Source of the DNA: Sipunculus nudus | Taxonomy: Eukaryota > Annelida > Sipuncula > Golfingiida > Sipunculidae | Reading direction: 5' to 3' | NCBI GenBank assembly: GCA_026874595.1 | Contig: CM049312.1 | Location: 57,231,429 to 57,295,428, forward strand | DNA: 64,000 bases | Shown: in pieces, positions 12,405 to 24,479 of the stretch | Layout: each line of letters starts with the position of its first letter | Numbering within the stretch: position 1 is the stretch's first letter | Position numbers and translations under genes: made by a program | Notes under the pieces: generated by a model | Seen by the model: only the letters and a program-made list of their open reading frames with translations | Told to the model about the DNA's origin: nothing | The model's database searches: none

Positions 12405-12612
12405 AATTTAATACATAATTATTTTATCTCATTGTAAATGATAAGGAAGTAAAAAGATGAAATCGTGTAGCTATATGTGTTTTAATGTCATTGGACATGA
12501 TAATGATCTAATAGCTGTAAACGTGTAGATATATATGTTGTAATATCATTCTAAATGATAAGGGTGTTAATGACTGTAAACGCGTGACTATAAATGTTGT
12601 AATAATATCAGA
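12405..12612 (+). repeat. Degenerate ~58-bp tandem repeat, about 3.5 units
   Basis: The blocks 'cgtgtag', 'atatgt(g/t)ttttaat', 'tcatt...aatgataa' and 'gctgtaaac' recur with about 58-bp spacing (starts near 12464, 12522 and 12580, with a partial earlier unit). Confidence 0.65.
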
Positions 12613-12863
12613 AGCACGGTGCTTGTTATAAACGGTTACTTCTCAAGTGCTTGGTTACATAATGATGCCAACAAATATCTTGTCTTCTCTGCTTTAATGG
12701 TTAATAAGTACGTCATGTGGTTAAGATCATTATTAAACCTTTTTTTTAATATGCAGCAGCGTAAAAACTAACTGTATACTAAATACATGCATGGTTTCAG
12801 TGAACAGAATGTTCTCATAACAGCTATAGGAAAAAATAAGATTAACATACAACAGACGGGACG

Positions 12864-12869
12864 TTTATT
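12864..12869 (-). terminator. Candidate polyadenylation signal of the GPCR gene
   Basis: AATAAA on the minus strand, about 110 nt past the GPCR stop codon. The position is suitable, but this hexamer is common in AT-rich DNA. Confidence 0.35.
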
Positions 12870-12979
12870 ACAAGTCTGGTAAAGTAAATCATCTGTCATG
12901 GACAGCTGCAAATTATTTCAGTTCTCAATCACCAACGAGTCATTTTTCAGCAGACGGCGTCGCTTGTTATGCGCATGCG

Positions 12980-13223
12980 TCAAACACTCTGTGACGTCAG
13001 ACAGGTAGACTGACGGTGAAGGCTCCTCTTGTCGGCCAGCTGGTAGCGCTGGGTGCCGTCCCACGTTAGTGGTGTGTGTGACAGGCTGCGGGAACGTTGC
13101 TGGCAGGCCATGCTGTAGCGAAGGGCTTCTCTGAAACTGCGACTGATACTGCAGTACAAGACGAAGTTGATGGCGAAGTTTATTGCCTGCGTTATATTGA
13201 ACACGATCACCGCCACTCTGTAC
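12980..13223 (-). CDS. FMRFamide-receptor-like GPCR, exon 2 (TM7 and cytoplasmic tail)
   Basis: This is the last exon of the receptor whose first exon lies at 24412-23511. The acceptor is a T/A-rich stretch ending in AG at 13225-13224. The first base completes the Gly codon left by exon 1, giving residues about 301-381. It encodes TM7 with N316 and an N-F-V-L-Y motif at 320-324. This is the class A N-P-x-x-Y position, with Phe replacing Pro. An amphipathic helix-8-like S-x-S-F-R-E-A-L follows, then a Ser/Thr/Arg-rich tail of about 45 residues with several possible phosphorylation sites. The open frame extends past the acceptor to 13267, but those upstream codons belong to the intron. The reading frame, phase and TM7 match to exon 1 make this assignment strong even though the two exons are 10.3 kb apart. 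Confidence 0.88.
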
Positions 13224-14374
13224 CTATTAATTAAGAAAATACAACTAAATATCACATCTGTGGACATTTTAACACATATTATTTGTTTTAAACATTCAAA
13301 GTTAAACTGATAAAATAATCATGAATAACCAAGACTGTTAGTGGTCCCGAAACGAATTATATATTACATATAAAGTAAAATATACAAATTACTTTTTAGT
13401 ATAATATACCATCTATTTTTTTTATAAAAATATGAAATAATATAAATGAAAAATTAAATCACTAAAAGATGGATCTTATACCCTTTTTTTACTGACTCTC
13501 ATTCTTTTTTTCAGTTGTTCCCTCCATTTTGTAAAAATTATTATGTTTTGATGCATGGACAAAACATATTCAAATGGTGTTCTGTTACCACTACATGTTA
13601 CATTGCTGTCGAATTTTATGTAAGATATGACGTTCATACATGCAGAATGTTGTGTTTTATGTTTATATATATATATATTTAAATATATAAATGTAATGTG
13701 CCACCCCTTCGCTCATCCTGTCATTAAAATATGATATGGGAAACATTTTATTCCATATCTTATCCTGTTATAAAAATATAGGCTTCGTTGTGTTTCTCGA
13801 TGCTCTTATTTCGGTGCATTAATCAAAATTACAAATCTGGCCTTTCTGCACGAAGAAAACTATAACTAAAGCCTCTTGCTGACCTAATTCCTACATCGAA
13901 CGAAATAGTGCATCCGGAGACAACTGGGTTTTATTTCAAATGCAAAATTTATGATGATCTTTTATTGCTTCTTGAAGGACTTAGAAGCTTTTTGTTCTCC
14001 AAGAAGAACATTGTGATAAAAATTATATTGTTGATGTGTAATTCATGTGAATCAATCTGCAAATGTGTATTATTCAGCACTGGTTGACGTTTAAATGGCA
14101 TATAAACTAACGTTTTTTATTCGCCAAGATTTCCTTCGAGATGCTTACCCAGTGATATATTACGGGGAAAATTGCTGAAGTGCGTCCTTGCTGGAAGATT
14201 TGTTCTTTAATTAATAGTTTACAACGGAGATCTACCCTTTCAGGCTTGTTTTTTTCTGAAAAGGAGGGGGTCGGGGGCCGAGCAGTAGAATCTTTGCCCC
14301 TTAGCCTCAGAGAGTAAAATTATTTCAAAGACCTAGATCTTAATGTTACATGAGTTGTGTTCTTATATAAACAG

Positions 14375-14421
14375 ATATATATATATATTTATATATATAT
14401 ATAATATAATATATATATATA
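14375..14421 (+). repeat. Imperfect (TA)n array
   Basis: TA-rich run with interruptions, followed by AT-rich DNA with repeated 'attat/gatt' words to about 14640. Confidence 0.9.
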
Positions 14422-16683
14422 TCATCATCACTATAAATAATGATTATGCTTTCATATTTATTTTTTTATATTGATTTTTTAATTATGATTATCTAATAAC
14501 AATAATTATATAATGATTATTTAATGATGGCTATTCAATGAAAAGTATTTATTATGATTCCTTAAGAGGATTACATATAATCATCACACGTAAAGTACCT
14601 TTCATTATATAAAGATTATTTGCAGTCGATTAAAGATGGATTGACCTTTGTACCTCATACACACATCGGTTCATAGTACATATAATAAATGTTTTAATAT
14701 TTTAGATAAACATTCTCATGTTGCATAAAAATCAGCTGTACCCATCACGTGCATGTTTTTTCATCTTATTTAGTTCACATCCTATAGTAAACCTTGTATC
14801 TGGAATATAAGTCATGATAATTCAACCTGAACGCTATTTTTATAGCCAGGTGTGGCAACAGGATAAGTGGCTTCGGTATAATACGTCGTCATTTTCAACG
14901 GCTATTTCGATGCTTTCATTGCGTTTGTATGAGCCATGGCGTCGCTGACCCCGAGGTGCTGCTGTGTGTGTAAACAACAGATTATTTGCGTCCAACGCAC
15001 GGAAATACCACACCCGTACGTTATTTGGCCAGTTGAGCACCTGAGACCTAAAGAGGTTTGGCGTAGAGATTATTTCTTAGATCTCAAGCGTTTTGTGACA
15101 TTTTCCTATGTTAGTAAATCTTTACCCACTTGATGTATCTTATGTAATGTACATAATATACGCCAATGTATTTTATTAATCAAATTATAATTCTGTAACA
15201 GCGACTTATTTTGTATAACCACACTTTCCATATTTTATTGTAGGTCTCCTCTATATTAGCTTATATTGGCAGGGTCACGGTATCTCGCCGTTTCCTCGAT
15301 ATATAATTATACAACTATAGAACTTTGCATGATAGATTAAAATTATGAGTGACAAACGCCTCATTCTAAGGACTCTTGATTTCAACAAGGTTTTTGGTTG
15401 TCATGAATTAATGGTTATTACAAAATAGTTTGATCCTCCATAATTTACGCAGTGCTTACAACCACCGTTGGTACGTCAGTATAAAAGGAACAGCAGTACA
15501 TCACTGCAAATGCAAATACAAATTAGCCATTTTGGCACATGCGCAGGAAGTATCTCTGAAAGCCGACGACACATTCTCTATCCACTGGTAAACCTTCTAT
15601 AATGGTCTATTTAAAAGACAAACACTTATGCCGCGCAGAACCATTAACTCCTTAGTTCGGTTCAGACAAATGGGACAAATCAATTATTAATATGGTTAAA
15701 GTGGCACTACTCGGGAAGAAGCAGTCGACTATGACACAACCCGTTATATGGTGTAATTAATTATGCAGTTTCTCCTTGTAACCGATTCCTGACATAGGCA
15801 TTCGTTTCATTGACAGACTGAAAGCTTATAACAGGATGAATGTCAGAATCTCCATTTCAGCTAAACTTTAATATGTTTTGTACAATCAGATGAAATTGAT
15901 CGTACATATGGTTTTGATGTGAATGTAACACCATTTTCTTCAAAAGGGGGGTATTTTTCATGGCTTAAACAACTGAGGTATACGGAAGAGTAAGAGTCGA
16001 TTCGTTGTCAGACTTTACATGTATATGCACTGACTGAGGATTTTGAAGTTGAACCTGCTGAAAGAAAAATCAATCATGATACCTTTTGTACGTGAGCAAG
16101 AAACCAACTTGTTGACAGCGTCACCATGGGACAGAGTAAAAGATTGAAAGACACGTGCCAAGTGTATAAAAACATGTACTGTAATACCGACCTTAGTTAA
16201 AGCAATATAGAAACAGATCAAAGCGCTCACACGCGTGCATGGCTGATCTGTGAAGCGGCTTTGCCGTGATCTGCAATAATTTGCGGAACCGCGGCCAAAT
16301 GAAGCTTGGCATTTTTTTTTAACTTTTACTACCAGACCTAAAAGCTTGACGTCATACCTGTATCAATATTTTAAAGAAATGAACTGGAAATACAGGACTG
16401 AACAGGAATTGATCATGAGTCCTTTTCTCCGGAGTCATCCACAAAAGGTTAAAAGCTCAGTCTTACGTGTAACATGTGTCTCTATACTTGGATAACCATT
16501 GATTTAAAATACGGGTCGTCTTTGCCCTTCTACTGAACTTGTCAAGAAAATAAACAGCCAAAGGCCTAAAGTTGATCCAAGGCGTCGCATAATCCCACTT
16601 AACACATGAACCACCCTTAAGGTATAATTTTTTTTATATAATTTTATATGACTCATTCGAATATTTAAGATCTTTCTGTCTGT

Positions 16684-16784
<101 letters not shown>

Positions 16785-18312
16785 TGGAACCTGTCTTAGG
16801 GAGCGTCTCCATGAAATGGTAAATCTCTATATAATGGGTAGTTAAGGGCCCACTGCGCCCAATGTTTTGGATAAAACAATTACTGGATATAAAATAATGT
16901 ACGCTTAATACCGAAAGGCAGAACCAGATATTGCGTCTGGTTCCTTTTTCTTCTCTAAGCTTCTGTATGCGAGAGTTATGTATATTTTGCTTTCTAAGGT
17001 CCGCTGTCCGCCCCTGTTATTATCTAATTTATTTGTTGCACCTAGTTCTATAAAGTGCGTGGTATGGCCCAGTAAATATATAAAGGGCTATTGATCGTCT
17101 AATAAAGGTCCTTGACCGCCCACGACTGTCTGGTCCGGGCGTGAAAGAAGATGTTTTAACATCACGGTGTGATGTTCGTCGTCCATACAAGACTAGAGTC
17201 TGGTTTCTTATGTCTTTCACATGATCAACCAAACGATCCAAGTAAACGGGACAACAACATGCCGTATTTGCAGGATAAACCATGCTGTCAAAGCAAATGA
17301 ACAAATATTTCATTCTGCTGTCTGCAATGAGATCGACAAATGCTCATCGCCCTTAGATAAATGCCTACGCGAGACTCGGGTATTTCGGGGTTGCTTTGTC
17401 TATTTGACGTTAATCCTTGTACATACATGCATTTATTCTGTTCGTGTTCCTGTTGGGACTTCTAAGCAAAAGGCAAAAGGAATTGAAAGAAAGATGAAGG
17501 TTACGTCATAATTTTAAATGTTCATAGGAATCACCGCTCCTGTTGTTCGGAGATCAGTTTTTTTTGCGGTTATTATTGGTAATTGGTGCTCGCGCCACAA
17601 TAATAAAGATTTCATGGAAAACTAACTAAACATAATGTTTTAACGCACTGATTTAATTTAAGAAATAAATCATATTTTGTATTCTTCCTAAAACGCAATG
17701 CAAAATGACACATGTTTTATTCTGTCCGGTTAACATACAACAACATCGATCAACAACATTACTTTTTGCTGTGTTTGTCTCACTATTAGAGTATCAAAAT
17801 CACTATTTGTAATTTCATATTTTGTTTTATGTAGAGGGCAGCGTTTAAAGTAAACCATGCATTATCATATGAGAACTTCACATTTTTTCACTTCCAAATC
17901 CAATTCAATTTGCGATCTTTACACTGAAAGGAAATTACATGGCACTCTTCATAATATTTAATGAAATATATCTAACACAATCCCATCTCGAAGCGTTCTT
18001 GAAATAATTGAAGGGTTTCTATAACTAAAGAATACTAATTTATTTGAAATATATGCTGCTTACAAAAAAAATCATAATAATGCAAGCTACATTACCGCTT
18101 CGCATATAGAAACAAACACTCGACAGGAAACGGACACTTCGTTACAAATTCGTAAAACCGCCAAAATCGTGGTGAAATGCTCTGTTTAAACTTATAATAT
18201 TAGGTAGGAATAAAGAATAACCGGTATGTACTGTTATGCACAAGATTATTTCAATAAGTCAGTGGAAATTGTTAAATGAAATATAAGGTGTTAACAGTTG
18301 TAAACTAGGAAA

Positions 18313-18569
18313 TTACACAGACAGCACAGACCTCCGCCAAGGCAGCTCATTAACCCCACATGGCATTGTCAGAAATATTACATTTTTATTTTTAAAAATC
18401 CTGGATCCAGATATTGATCCGGATCACGCCCAAAATTTAATCAATTGTGCCTAAAATGACTGTTGAGCTATCCTTAAAATTTCATTATAATATGTCTCGA
18501 ACTTTTTGAGTAATAAACAAACCAAATCTCGCAAAAACATAACCCCCGCCCCTTGGCGAAGGTAATAAT
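18313..18569 (-). mobile_element. Dispersed element family B, copy 2 (reverse)
   Basis: On the minus strand it runs from 'attattaccttcgccaagg' through 'actcaaaaagttcgagac', 'gtgatccggatcaatatctg' and 'gatccaggatttttaaaaa' to 'gccttggcggaggtctgtg'. It is the best preserved of the three copies. It lies in the GPCR intron. Confidence 0.65.
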
Positions 18570-18974
18570 GAACAGACAATCCATCCGCTGGTGATTGCCG
18601 GCTTTTATGAGCAAAACCATGTGATGGGCTCAGCATTTATATGCGTAAACATTAGGGTACGACAAAATTTATATATTGTTTATTTACAACGATTAATCCT
18701 TATTTAGATTGACAGCCATCATGTGAACCTGTTCTTCCGTAACCGAGAATAATATCTAGCCGGTGCACGTTTCTTTTTTTTTAATTTCCGCTTCCGCTCC
18801 ATTTAAATCAATAAAGAATCAAGGTATTGGATCAAACTCCTCAGCTTGATTGGCTTTTTACCGTAGCACTGTCTTTAAATAGCTTATATTCTTTCTGATG
18901 TGGAAAATATTGAATGGTTTGAAAACATCGCATGAAGGATGTTCACTTTATTTGTAGTCAGTAAAACTATCAGT

Positions 18975-19470
18975 AAACATAGGCGGATAGAGAGTGGGGC
19001 ACAGGGGCAGGTCCCCCCCCCCCCCACCTTCAGCTTTCCATTTTTATGTGCTGCCTTGCATACTTCATAAGTCCTTTTAAGCTAACAAGTACTACATCAA
19101 TAAACGTCACAAGAGATCAATTTTGCAGCAAGTTATCCCCTTTCTGACCAATTATCCCATCATGTCCCCCTTTTTTAGCCATTTTCTCCTTTAAGAGAAA
19201 TCAAAGCGACGCGTGTGAGTTTGTCGAGAATTCATTTGCGTAAAAAAAATTGCCCTCATTTGGGACGATAAAACCATTTCTTCGTACGGCACAATCGGTC
19301 CTAATTAATATGCCCTCTGCCTTAACAGGTGGCAATATTTATGATATGGGCAACTTAAAATAAGGACTTGATATATTTGCTTGAGATATTTGATGTTTCT
19401 ATTTCATGTTTTAAGGTTTTCTTACTCTTGTGTCCCCCGTAAAGGAAAATCCTGGATCCGCCACTGGACA
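18975..19470. mobile_element. Dispersed element family C, copy 1
   Basis: The left end has 'aggcggatagagag' and the right end 'aatcctggatccgccactgg', so the two ends are inverted copies of a GGCGGAT-type terminus. A C13-type homopolymer (about 19013) sits near the left end. Related termini occur at 27095-27340, 40575-40735 and 59608-59794. It is probably a non-autonomous DNA element; no transposase is visible. Confidence 0.5.
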
Positions 19471-20069
19471 AGCAGGTGATACGACTGATAAAACTGGTTA
19501 CATTATATCATCTGTAAAAGTTACTTTTACTAACGCTCTACAACCACACTGGATGTTCACGGGTTGCCGCGTTTTATGTTACGGCTAATGACATCTGCGG
19601 CCAAATAAGAAAGGTATGAAAAACCGGAACGTCCTGTAATCTGTAGAACCAGCAATTATATTACTAAATATAAATCTGCTCAACGCCAGTCACGCTTAAA
19701 AATGTCTGACAAACTTTAAGTATTGATATAATATGCTATACGTAAACTGTTTAAAGTGATATTTGTAAGCCTCCACTTACTGTAAAAGACAAACATCTGT
19801 AACAAAACAATAGCACTGTAACAAAACGCACCAGACCAAATTTTATTTGTCGCAGACCATTTTGAATGTACAAAAAGCTAAGCATCTTATTAGACGTCTA
19901 TCTGTGGTACGGCGTTATTAAGTCTTTATCAGACTTTTAACGGATTCCTTCATGCAAAGCAGAAACCACTCTCTCATAAACCCCTTTGCCCTGGGCTGCT
20001 AAATATATTAAGCTGCTTTGCCTTGCACTCTTCCGTCGATACTTATATCTATTTCGCATTTTAGTGATA

Positions 20070-20230
20070 TAGTCGAGTCCACCACATCCAAAACCGAGTG
20101 CAAGTCCGAGTCCAGGCCACTCAAGTCCAAGTCTGAGTCCTTAAGGTCCGCGTCCAATTCCACCTTTTTCGAGTCCGAGTCGACTTTTGGAACCCGAGTC
20201 CAAGTCCCAGTCCAAGTTCAATACAAATAT
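20070..20230 (+). repeat. Diffuse GAGTCC/CAAGTCC-rich repeat
   Basis: About fifteen loosely spaced copies of (G/C)AGTCC or AAGTCC words. The same words flank the regular 18-bp array downstream, so both probably share an origin. Confidence 0.6.
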
Positions 20231-20514
20231 CCCTCAAAATCAATTTAAAACGGAATTTTCAGATCATCGTGTACATTATTATGTTAGTTCACATATCTAT
20301 TGGGTAGAATGATTAACTACATTTATGCTGAACAAAGCTTTGTGTATATGGTGTTATTTTTAAATTCTGTTTGTTCGCACATGTTCATAAGTCTTTAAAA
20401 TAAGAGTTTTTCTATTGGAGTCGAGAAGGACTTTGCCTTTTTTCTCGAGTCCGTAACTCCTTGTCAGAGCCCTGGATCCTCGAGTCCAGGTCCGAGTTCC
20501 TAAAAAAGTGGACT

Positions 20515-20770
20515 CGAGTCCGGACTCGAGCCTAAGTCGGGACTCGAGCCTAAGTCGGGACTCGAGCCTAAGTCGGGACTCGAGCCTAAGTCGGGACTCG
20601 AGCCTAAGTCGGGACTCGAGCCTAAGTCGGGACTCGAGCCTAAGTCGGGACTCGAACCTTAGTCCGGACTCGAGCCTATGTCGGGACTCGAGCCTATGTC
20701 GGGACTCGAGCCTAAGTTCGGTCTCGAGCCTAAGTCCGGACTCGAGCCTAAGTCCGGACTCGAGTCTTAC
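20515..20770 (+). repeat. 18-bp tandem array (GGACTCGAGCCTAAGTCG unit)
   Basis: About 14 units. The first block of seven to eight is nearly identical; the later units carry A-to-T, G-to-C and similar changes. Each unit contains the palindrome CTCGAG. Because 18 is a multiple of three, the plus-strand frame stays open (20508-20879) and would give a six-residue Asp-Ser-Ser-Leu-Ser-Arg repeat. That frame has no splice or promoter support and lies in the GPCR intron, so I call it a repeat and not a gene. Confidence 0.9.
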
Positions 20771-21505
20771 ATCACTATTGTACTGTGTTCCTTCTACTCA
20801 TCAGCCTGCATCTGATGTTTTGTTAACTCATTATCATTTTGCTAAATCACTGATCCCTTTTTATTTTCCTTTTTTCTGATAATGAAGCTCATGGTCATAT
20901 TGTTTCTTTTGAAAGCGCTCAGGTAGTTTTGGATAATAGGAAATTTCGATTCCCAGTTGTGTTGAGATTTCAAATTCTTTTTAAAGATGTACATGACAAT
21001 TGTTTAATTAGCATTTTCTAAAGATTTTGGCGGCTTGTTTATCTCGAATTCTGCAAGATGGTTCGGGTTCAGTTTCAGTTACCGTAAAATGACTTGTCTT
21101 CATTTCAACCTTTGAAAATCCTTTGAATACGAATGTGCTTGATAGTTAATAAACAATTTAAATTTATTCCCAGACTATTTTTAATAAAAATGAACTGAAT
21201 GCATTCGCAACATTATCATTCTAAAACAGAAAAAAGGCTTGTTTTCTCTTTTCAAACGTATAAAATCGTTGTCGCTGATTATATTTGATGAGCGGAAAAG
21301 CTGTCATTATTTTACTTGTCATAGATTCTGAACCAGAACGCATAATTTTCCATGTCCTTGCATGCATGGACTCGTATGTCCTGAATATTGACCGGACAAT
21401 AAAAAGCCTGCAGGTGTTTAACTCATTCATTTTAACACCTGCATGTAGTCTAAGGTGGCTACATGTTGTTATCCGTTAAACATCGCTTAGGATTTAGAAA
21501 TTTCA

Positions 21506-21775
21506 GGTGAATAATGAACGATGGTTGCATCTTATAACTAAAATGATAGCCTTACAGATCTCCCAGTCAATTAATTAAAACAATCAACAGTAAAAGGTCA
21601 TCATTAGATAATTACTCCTCAGGGTTTCTGAAACCGCGGTTGGTGAATAATAACCGATGGTTGCATCTTATAACTAAAATGATAGCCTTACAGATCTCCC
21701 AGTCAATTAATTAAAACAATCAACAGTAAAAGGTCATCATTAGATAATTACTCCTCAGGGTTTTGAAACCACGGT
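21506..21775 (+). repeat. 136-bp tandem duplication
   Basis: Copies at 21506-21641 and 21642-21775 are almost identical, differing in about six places including 'accgcggttgg' against 'accacggttag'. The event is recent relative to most repeats here. It is non-coding and inside the GPCR intron. Confidence 0.92.
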
Positions 21776-23510
21776 TAGATGCAATTTATTGTTTCTCACT
21801 GCTAATCAAAATGGTTACTATTAGCCATGAACTTGCTGTTGTTTAAACAAGGGAAAGTACCGGATGTGATGAATGATCAGTTTCAAGTAGAAACAAACAA
21901 ATAAATTTGATTACTTAATTGGATATCAATAACTGATGACTAACTGGCCTTGTCTGTTCTGAAGAAAGACTTATATAGACTTAAACGTAGTCTGGTAGGT
22001 CAAGCGTTTATATAACTCCGGAAAGAACGGAACCCTGCTTATATATATAAGTCTCTTTGGTACCTCAGCGATTCTCTTTATTGTCTTAAGGTAGCATTTC
22101 CTGGCAAAAACCCATACATCTAAAATAAATCACAGATTTTTTTAAAATTCAAAATAGACCCAATAAAGTATATATTTTGTTCAATCTAGTACAGTGTTCT
22201 TTTCTATGGTCTACATATTTAATACGTATTCATACATTTCTATATGATGTTTTAACATTTAAAACAAATTAAATAGTACGCCATTTCAAGCACACAGTAA
22301 CAGGAAGCTACCTTTTAGTTGGTTAATGTTAACAATTAAACAGTATTTTAAACCTGTTCTTTCCCTGTAGTGTATCATCTACCTACCTTAAGAATAAAAT
22401 TTAAATTTTGTTTCCATATAAAAAGAATAAATTAAATTTTTTAAACAAGGATACATGAGAGAAGAAGACAAAAAAAAGTTGAGGTATAATCATGTAATTG
22501 AATAGTAGCCCTCTAAAAAGTGGCTACCTGTTACGGAGTGTTTTAAAGAGCGTACTATTTATTCATATAAATTATTAAAATGTTAAAATCTCATAAGAAA
22601 ATGAATGGAAACATAAAACAGTAGACAAATAATATATAATTATAGAACTGATATAACATTTATAGGACATTTTGATTGATTTTAAAAGGAAATTCCTAGC
22701 CCCCGTCTTCCAACAAAAAAATAGCATTTTACCCAGGGCCGGATACAGAGGGTATCAGTATGGTAGAGAGGGTGCTATAACCTAACCTAAAAAGTTGATA
22801 ACGTATCGTAATAGCTATTATTAAAGTTATTTTGTGCATGTGTAGATCTGAATTTGACATCTTGTATTGATCACCAGTGTCTGAACAGTAATATTAATCT
22901 GTCTGAGCGTCCGGTTGATGTAAGTTGAAGAGTAAATCCGGGATGTAGACTTTGAAACTTTTATCAGTTATTGTGTCTGGCTTAATCCATAGACAAAGAT
23001 TTTTTTACCTACCGTCTGAATTTGTGATGGATTTGAACATTGAGTTAAAGTTCTTTGTGGGATGTTATGCAGATTTAATGCAGACAGACATGGTACGGAG
23101 CCTAATCATCAAGAACAAACAGTATTTTCCAGATTCCTATCAAATAAATTTATTACTATTATGTATGTTTCATCGGTAGATAAAACGTTAAGTTTAGGTA
23201 GTTTTGCATTTCTTTATAGATCGGTAGGTGCCATGGTTAAATATAAACGAGAATGACACTTATAAGAGCGCATTCCACTGCCAAGGTGAGCAATTCTACT
23301 TGGTCCGGCTTTCCAGGTAATCGGGTTAATTATCTTGCATAATCCCGCTGAACGAAAACAAACAAAGCAACAAACAAAAATGACCTCGATCAAAACATTA
23401 TCTCATTGGCGCAGATAACAATGGAAAATTAGTTCAATTATTAAAAAAATTAAACGATACACATAAAATAATAAATGATAAAGCAAATAAGACAAACCAA
23501 GTATACGTAC

Positions 23511-24412
23511 CCATACGCTGTTGCTTCCCTCTTTAGCGGTAAGAGCGGATACAGGAACTTGAGGATCATAGAGGGACACACGAGAACAAAGAACATCACA
23601 ACGATAGATAACAAAATTGAAGTGGCCCTCATCGCAGATTCAATTGTCCTGCTATTGTAGTGCGCTCCCTCTTGACTGCGTCTCCTTAAAATCGTCACAC
23701 CAATACTCACGTTACAGAAGAGAAGTATCGCAAGGGGTATAAACGTTCCCAGAATTCCCCAAATCACGTGATATATGTCCGGGAAGGAACCTTCAAAAAG
23801 CGGTGACTTTTCCTGTTTGTGGCACGGGCACACTTTCCCGCAGACTGTTTTCACTACTTTTGATTTCATAAATAACGGAATATTAAGAAGAAACGAGGTG
23901 ACGTAAATTAAGACGATGGCGGTCATTGTTCTCGCGAGAGACACAATCTCGCGAGCTTTGAAAGGGTACACCACTCCAATGTAACGTTCCACCGATATAT
24001 ACACGATAATCCACGTGCTGGATAAGAGGAATGTATTCATGAGCGGCGGGTACAGATTCTTATAGTGCGCGGTCAAGGTCACCGCAAAAGAGTCTCCATA
24101 CTTTCCGTGTCTCTCAAGAAATTCGTAGGGCAGACCGCACATGCAGAAAAGTAGATCTGATATGGCCAGCGCAAACAAACCTACGATAGCGGATTTCTCC
24201 ATGACGTTGAGTCTTCCTCGCAGACGCTTTCTCGTGAGTACCACCAAGTTGAGGACGTTTCCGATGACGCCAAATGAGAAAATGGTGGGCAACAAGATGG
24301 CGCTCACACTCTTCACGCTCAAGAACATCCGGCGATATGGCGACACCATAGGTGGTCCGAACTTTTCTCGTAGGATGCTCATATTAAGTAAATATTCTTC
24401 GCACCCCGTCAT
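23511..24412 (-). CDS. FMRFamide-receptor-like class A GPCR, exon 1 (N-terminus to TM6)
   Basis: Seven-transmembrane neuropeptide-type receptor at the plasma membrane. Landmarks: TM1 with G51-N52, TM2 with L-A-I-S-D at 82-86 (D86 is the sodium-site Asp), TM3 ending E-R-Y at 142-144 (E in place of D of the DRY motif), TM4 about 162-182, an extracellular loop 2 with three Cys at 191-197, TM5 about 216-238 and TM6 about 262-290 with C279-P280. The usual Cys at the start of TM3 is not visible. The start Met is preceded by an in-frame TAA nine bases upstream. The ATG at residue 11 is an alternative start. The exon ends at 23511 with a GTACGT donor, phase 2; the open frame continues past it to 23450 without making a TM7. 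Joined to exon 2 (12980-13223) it gives 381 aa, a normal length. The family is clear. The ligand (FMRFamide or another short amidated peptide) is an inference from TM7 and overall similarity. Confidence 0.9.
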
Positions 24413-24463
24413 GTCTACTTAACTTTTTTTATCCACGAAAGACAATTAAGATAGGAAAGTGAT

Positions 24464-24471
24464 TATTTATA
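24464..24471 (-). promoter_or_regulatory. Candidate TATA box of the GPCR gene
   Basis: TATAAATA on the minus strand, about 52-59 nt upstream of the ATG. It would give a 5' leader of about 25-30 nt. Such words are frequent in this AT-rich sequence, and a 5' untranslated exon further upstream cannot be excluded. Confidence 0.3.
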
Positions 24472-24479
24472 CATTTGTT

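Noticed and set aside
20508-20879. 123-codon Ser/Asp-rich open frame
   Set aside because: It is a translation of the 18-bp array inside the GPCR intron and on the opposite strand to the gene.
23475-24422. Plus-strand open frames overlapping the GPCR (23475-23660 and 24141-24422)
   Set aside because: They are antisense shadows of the GPCR exon.
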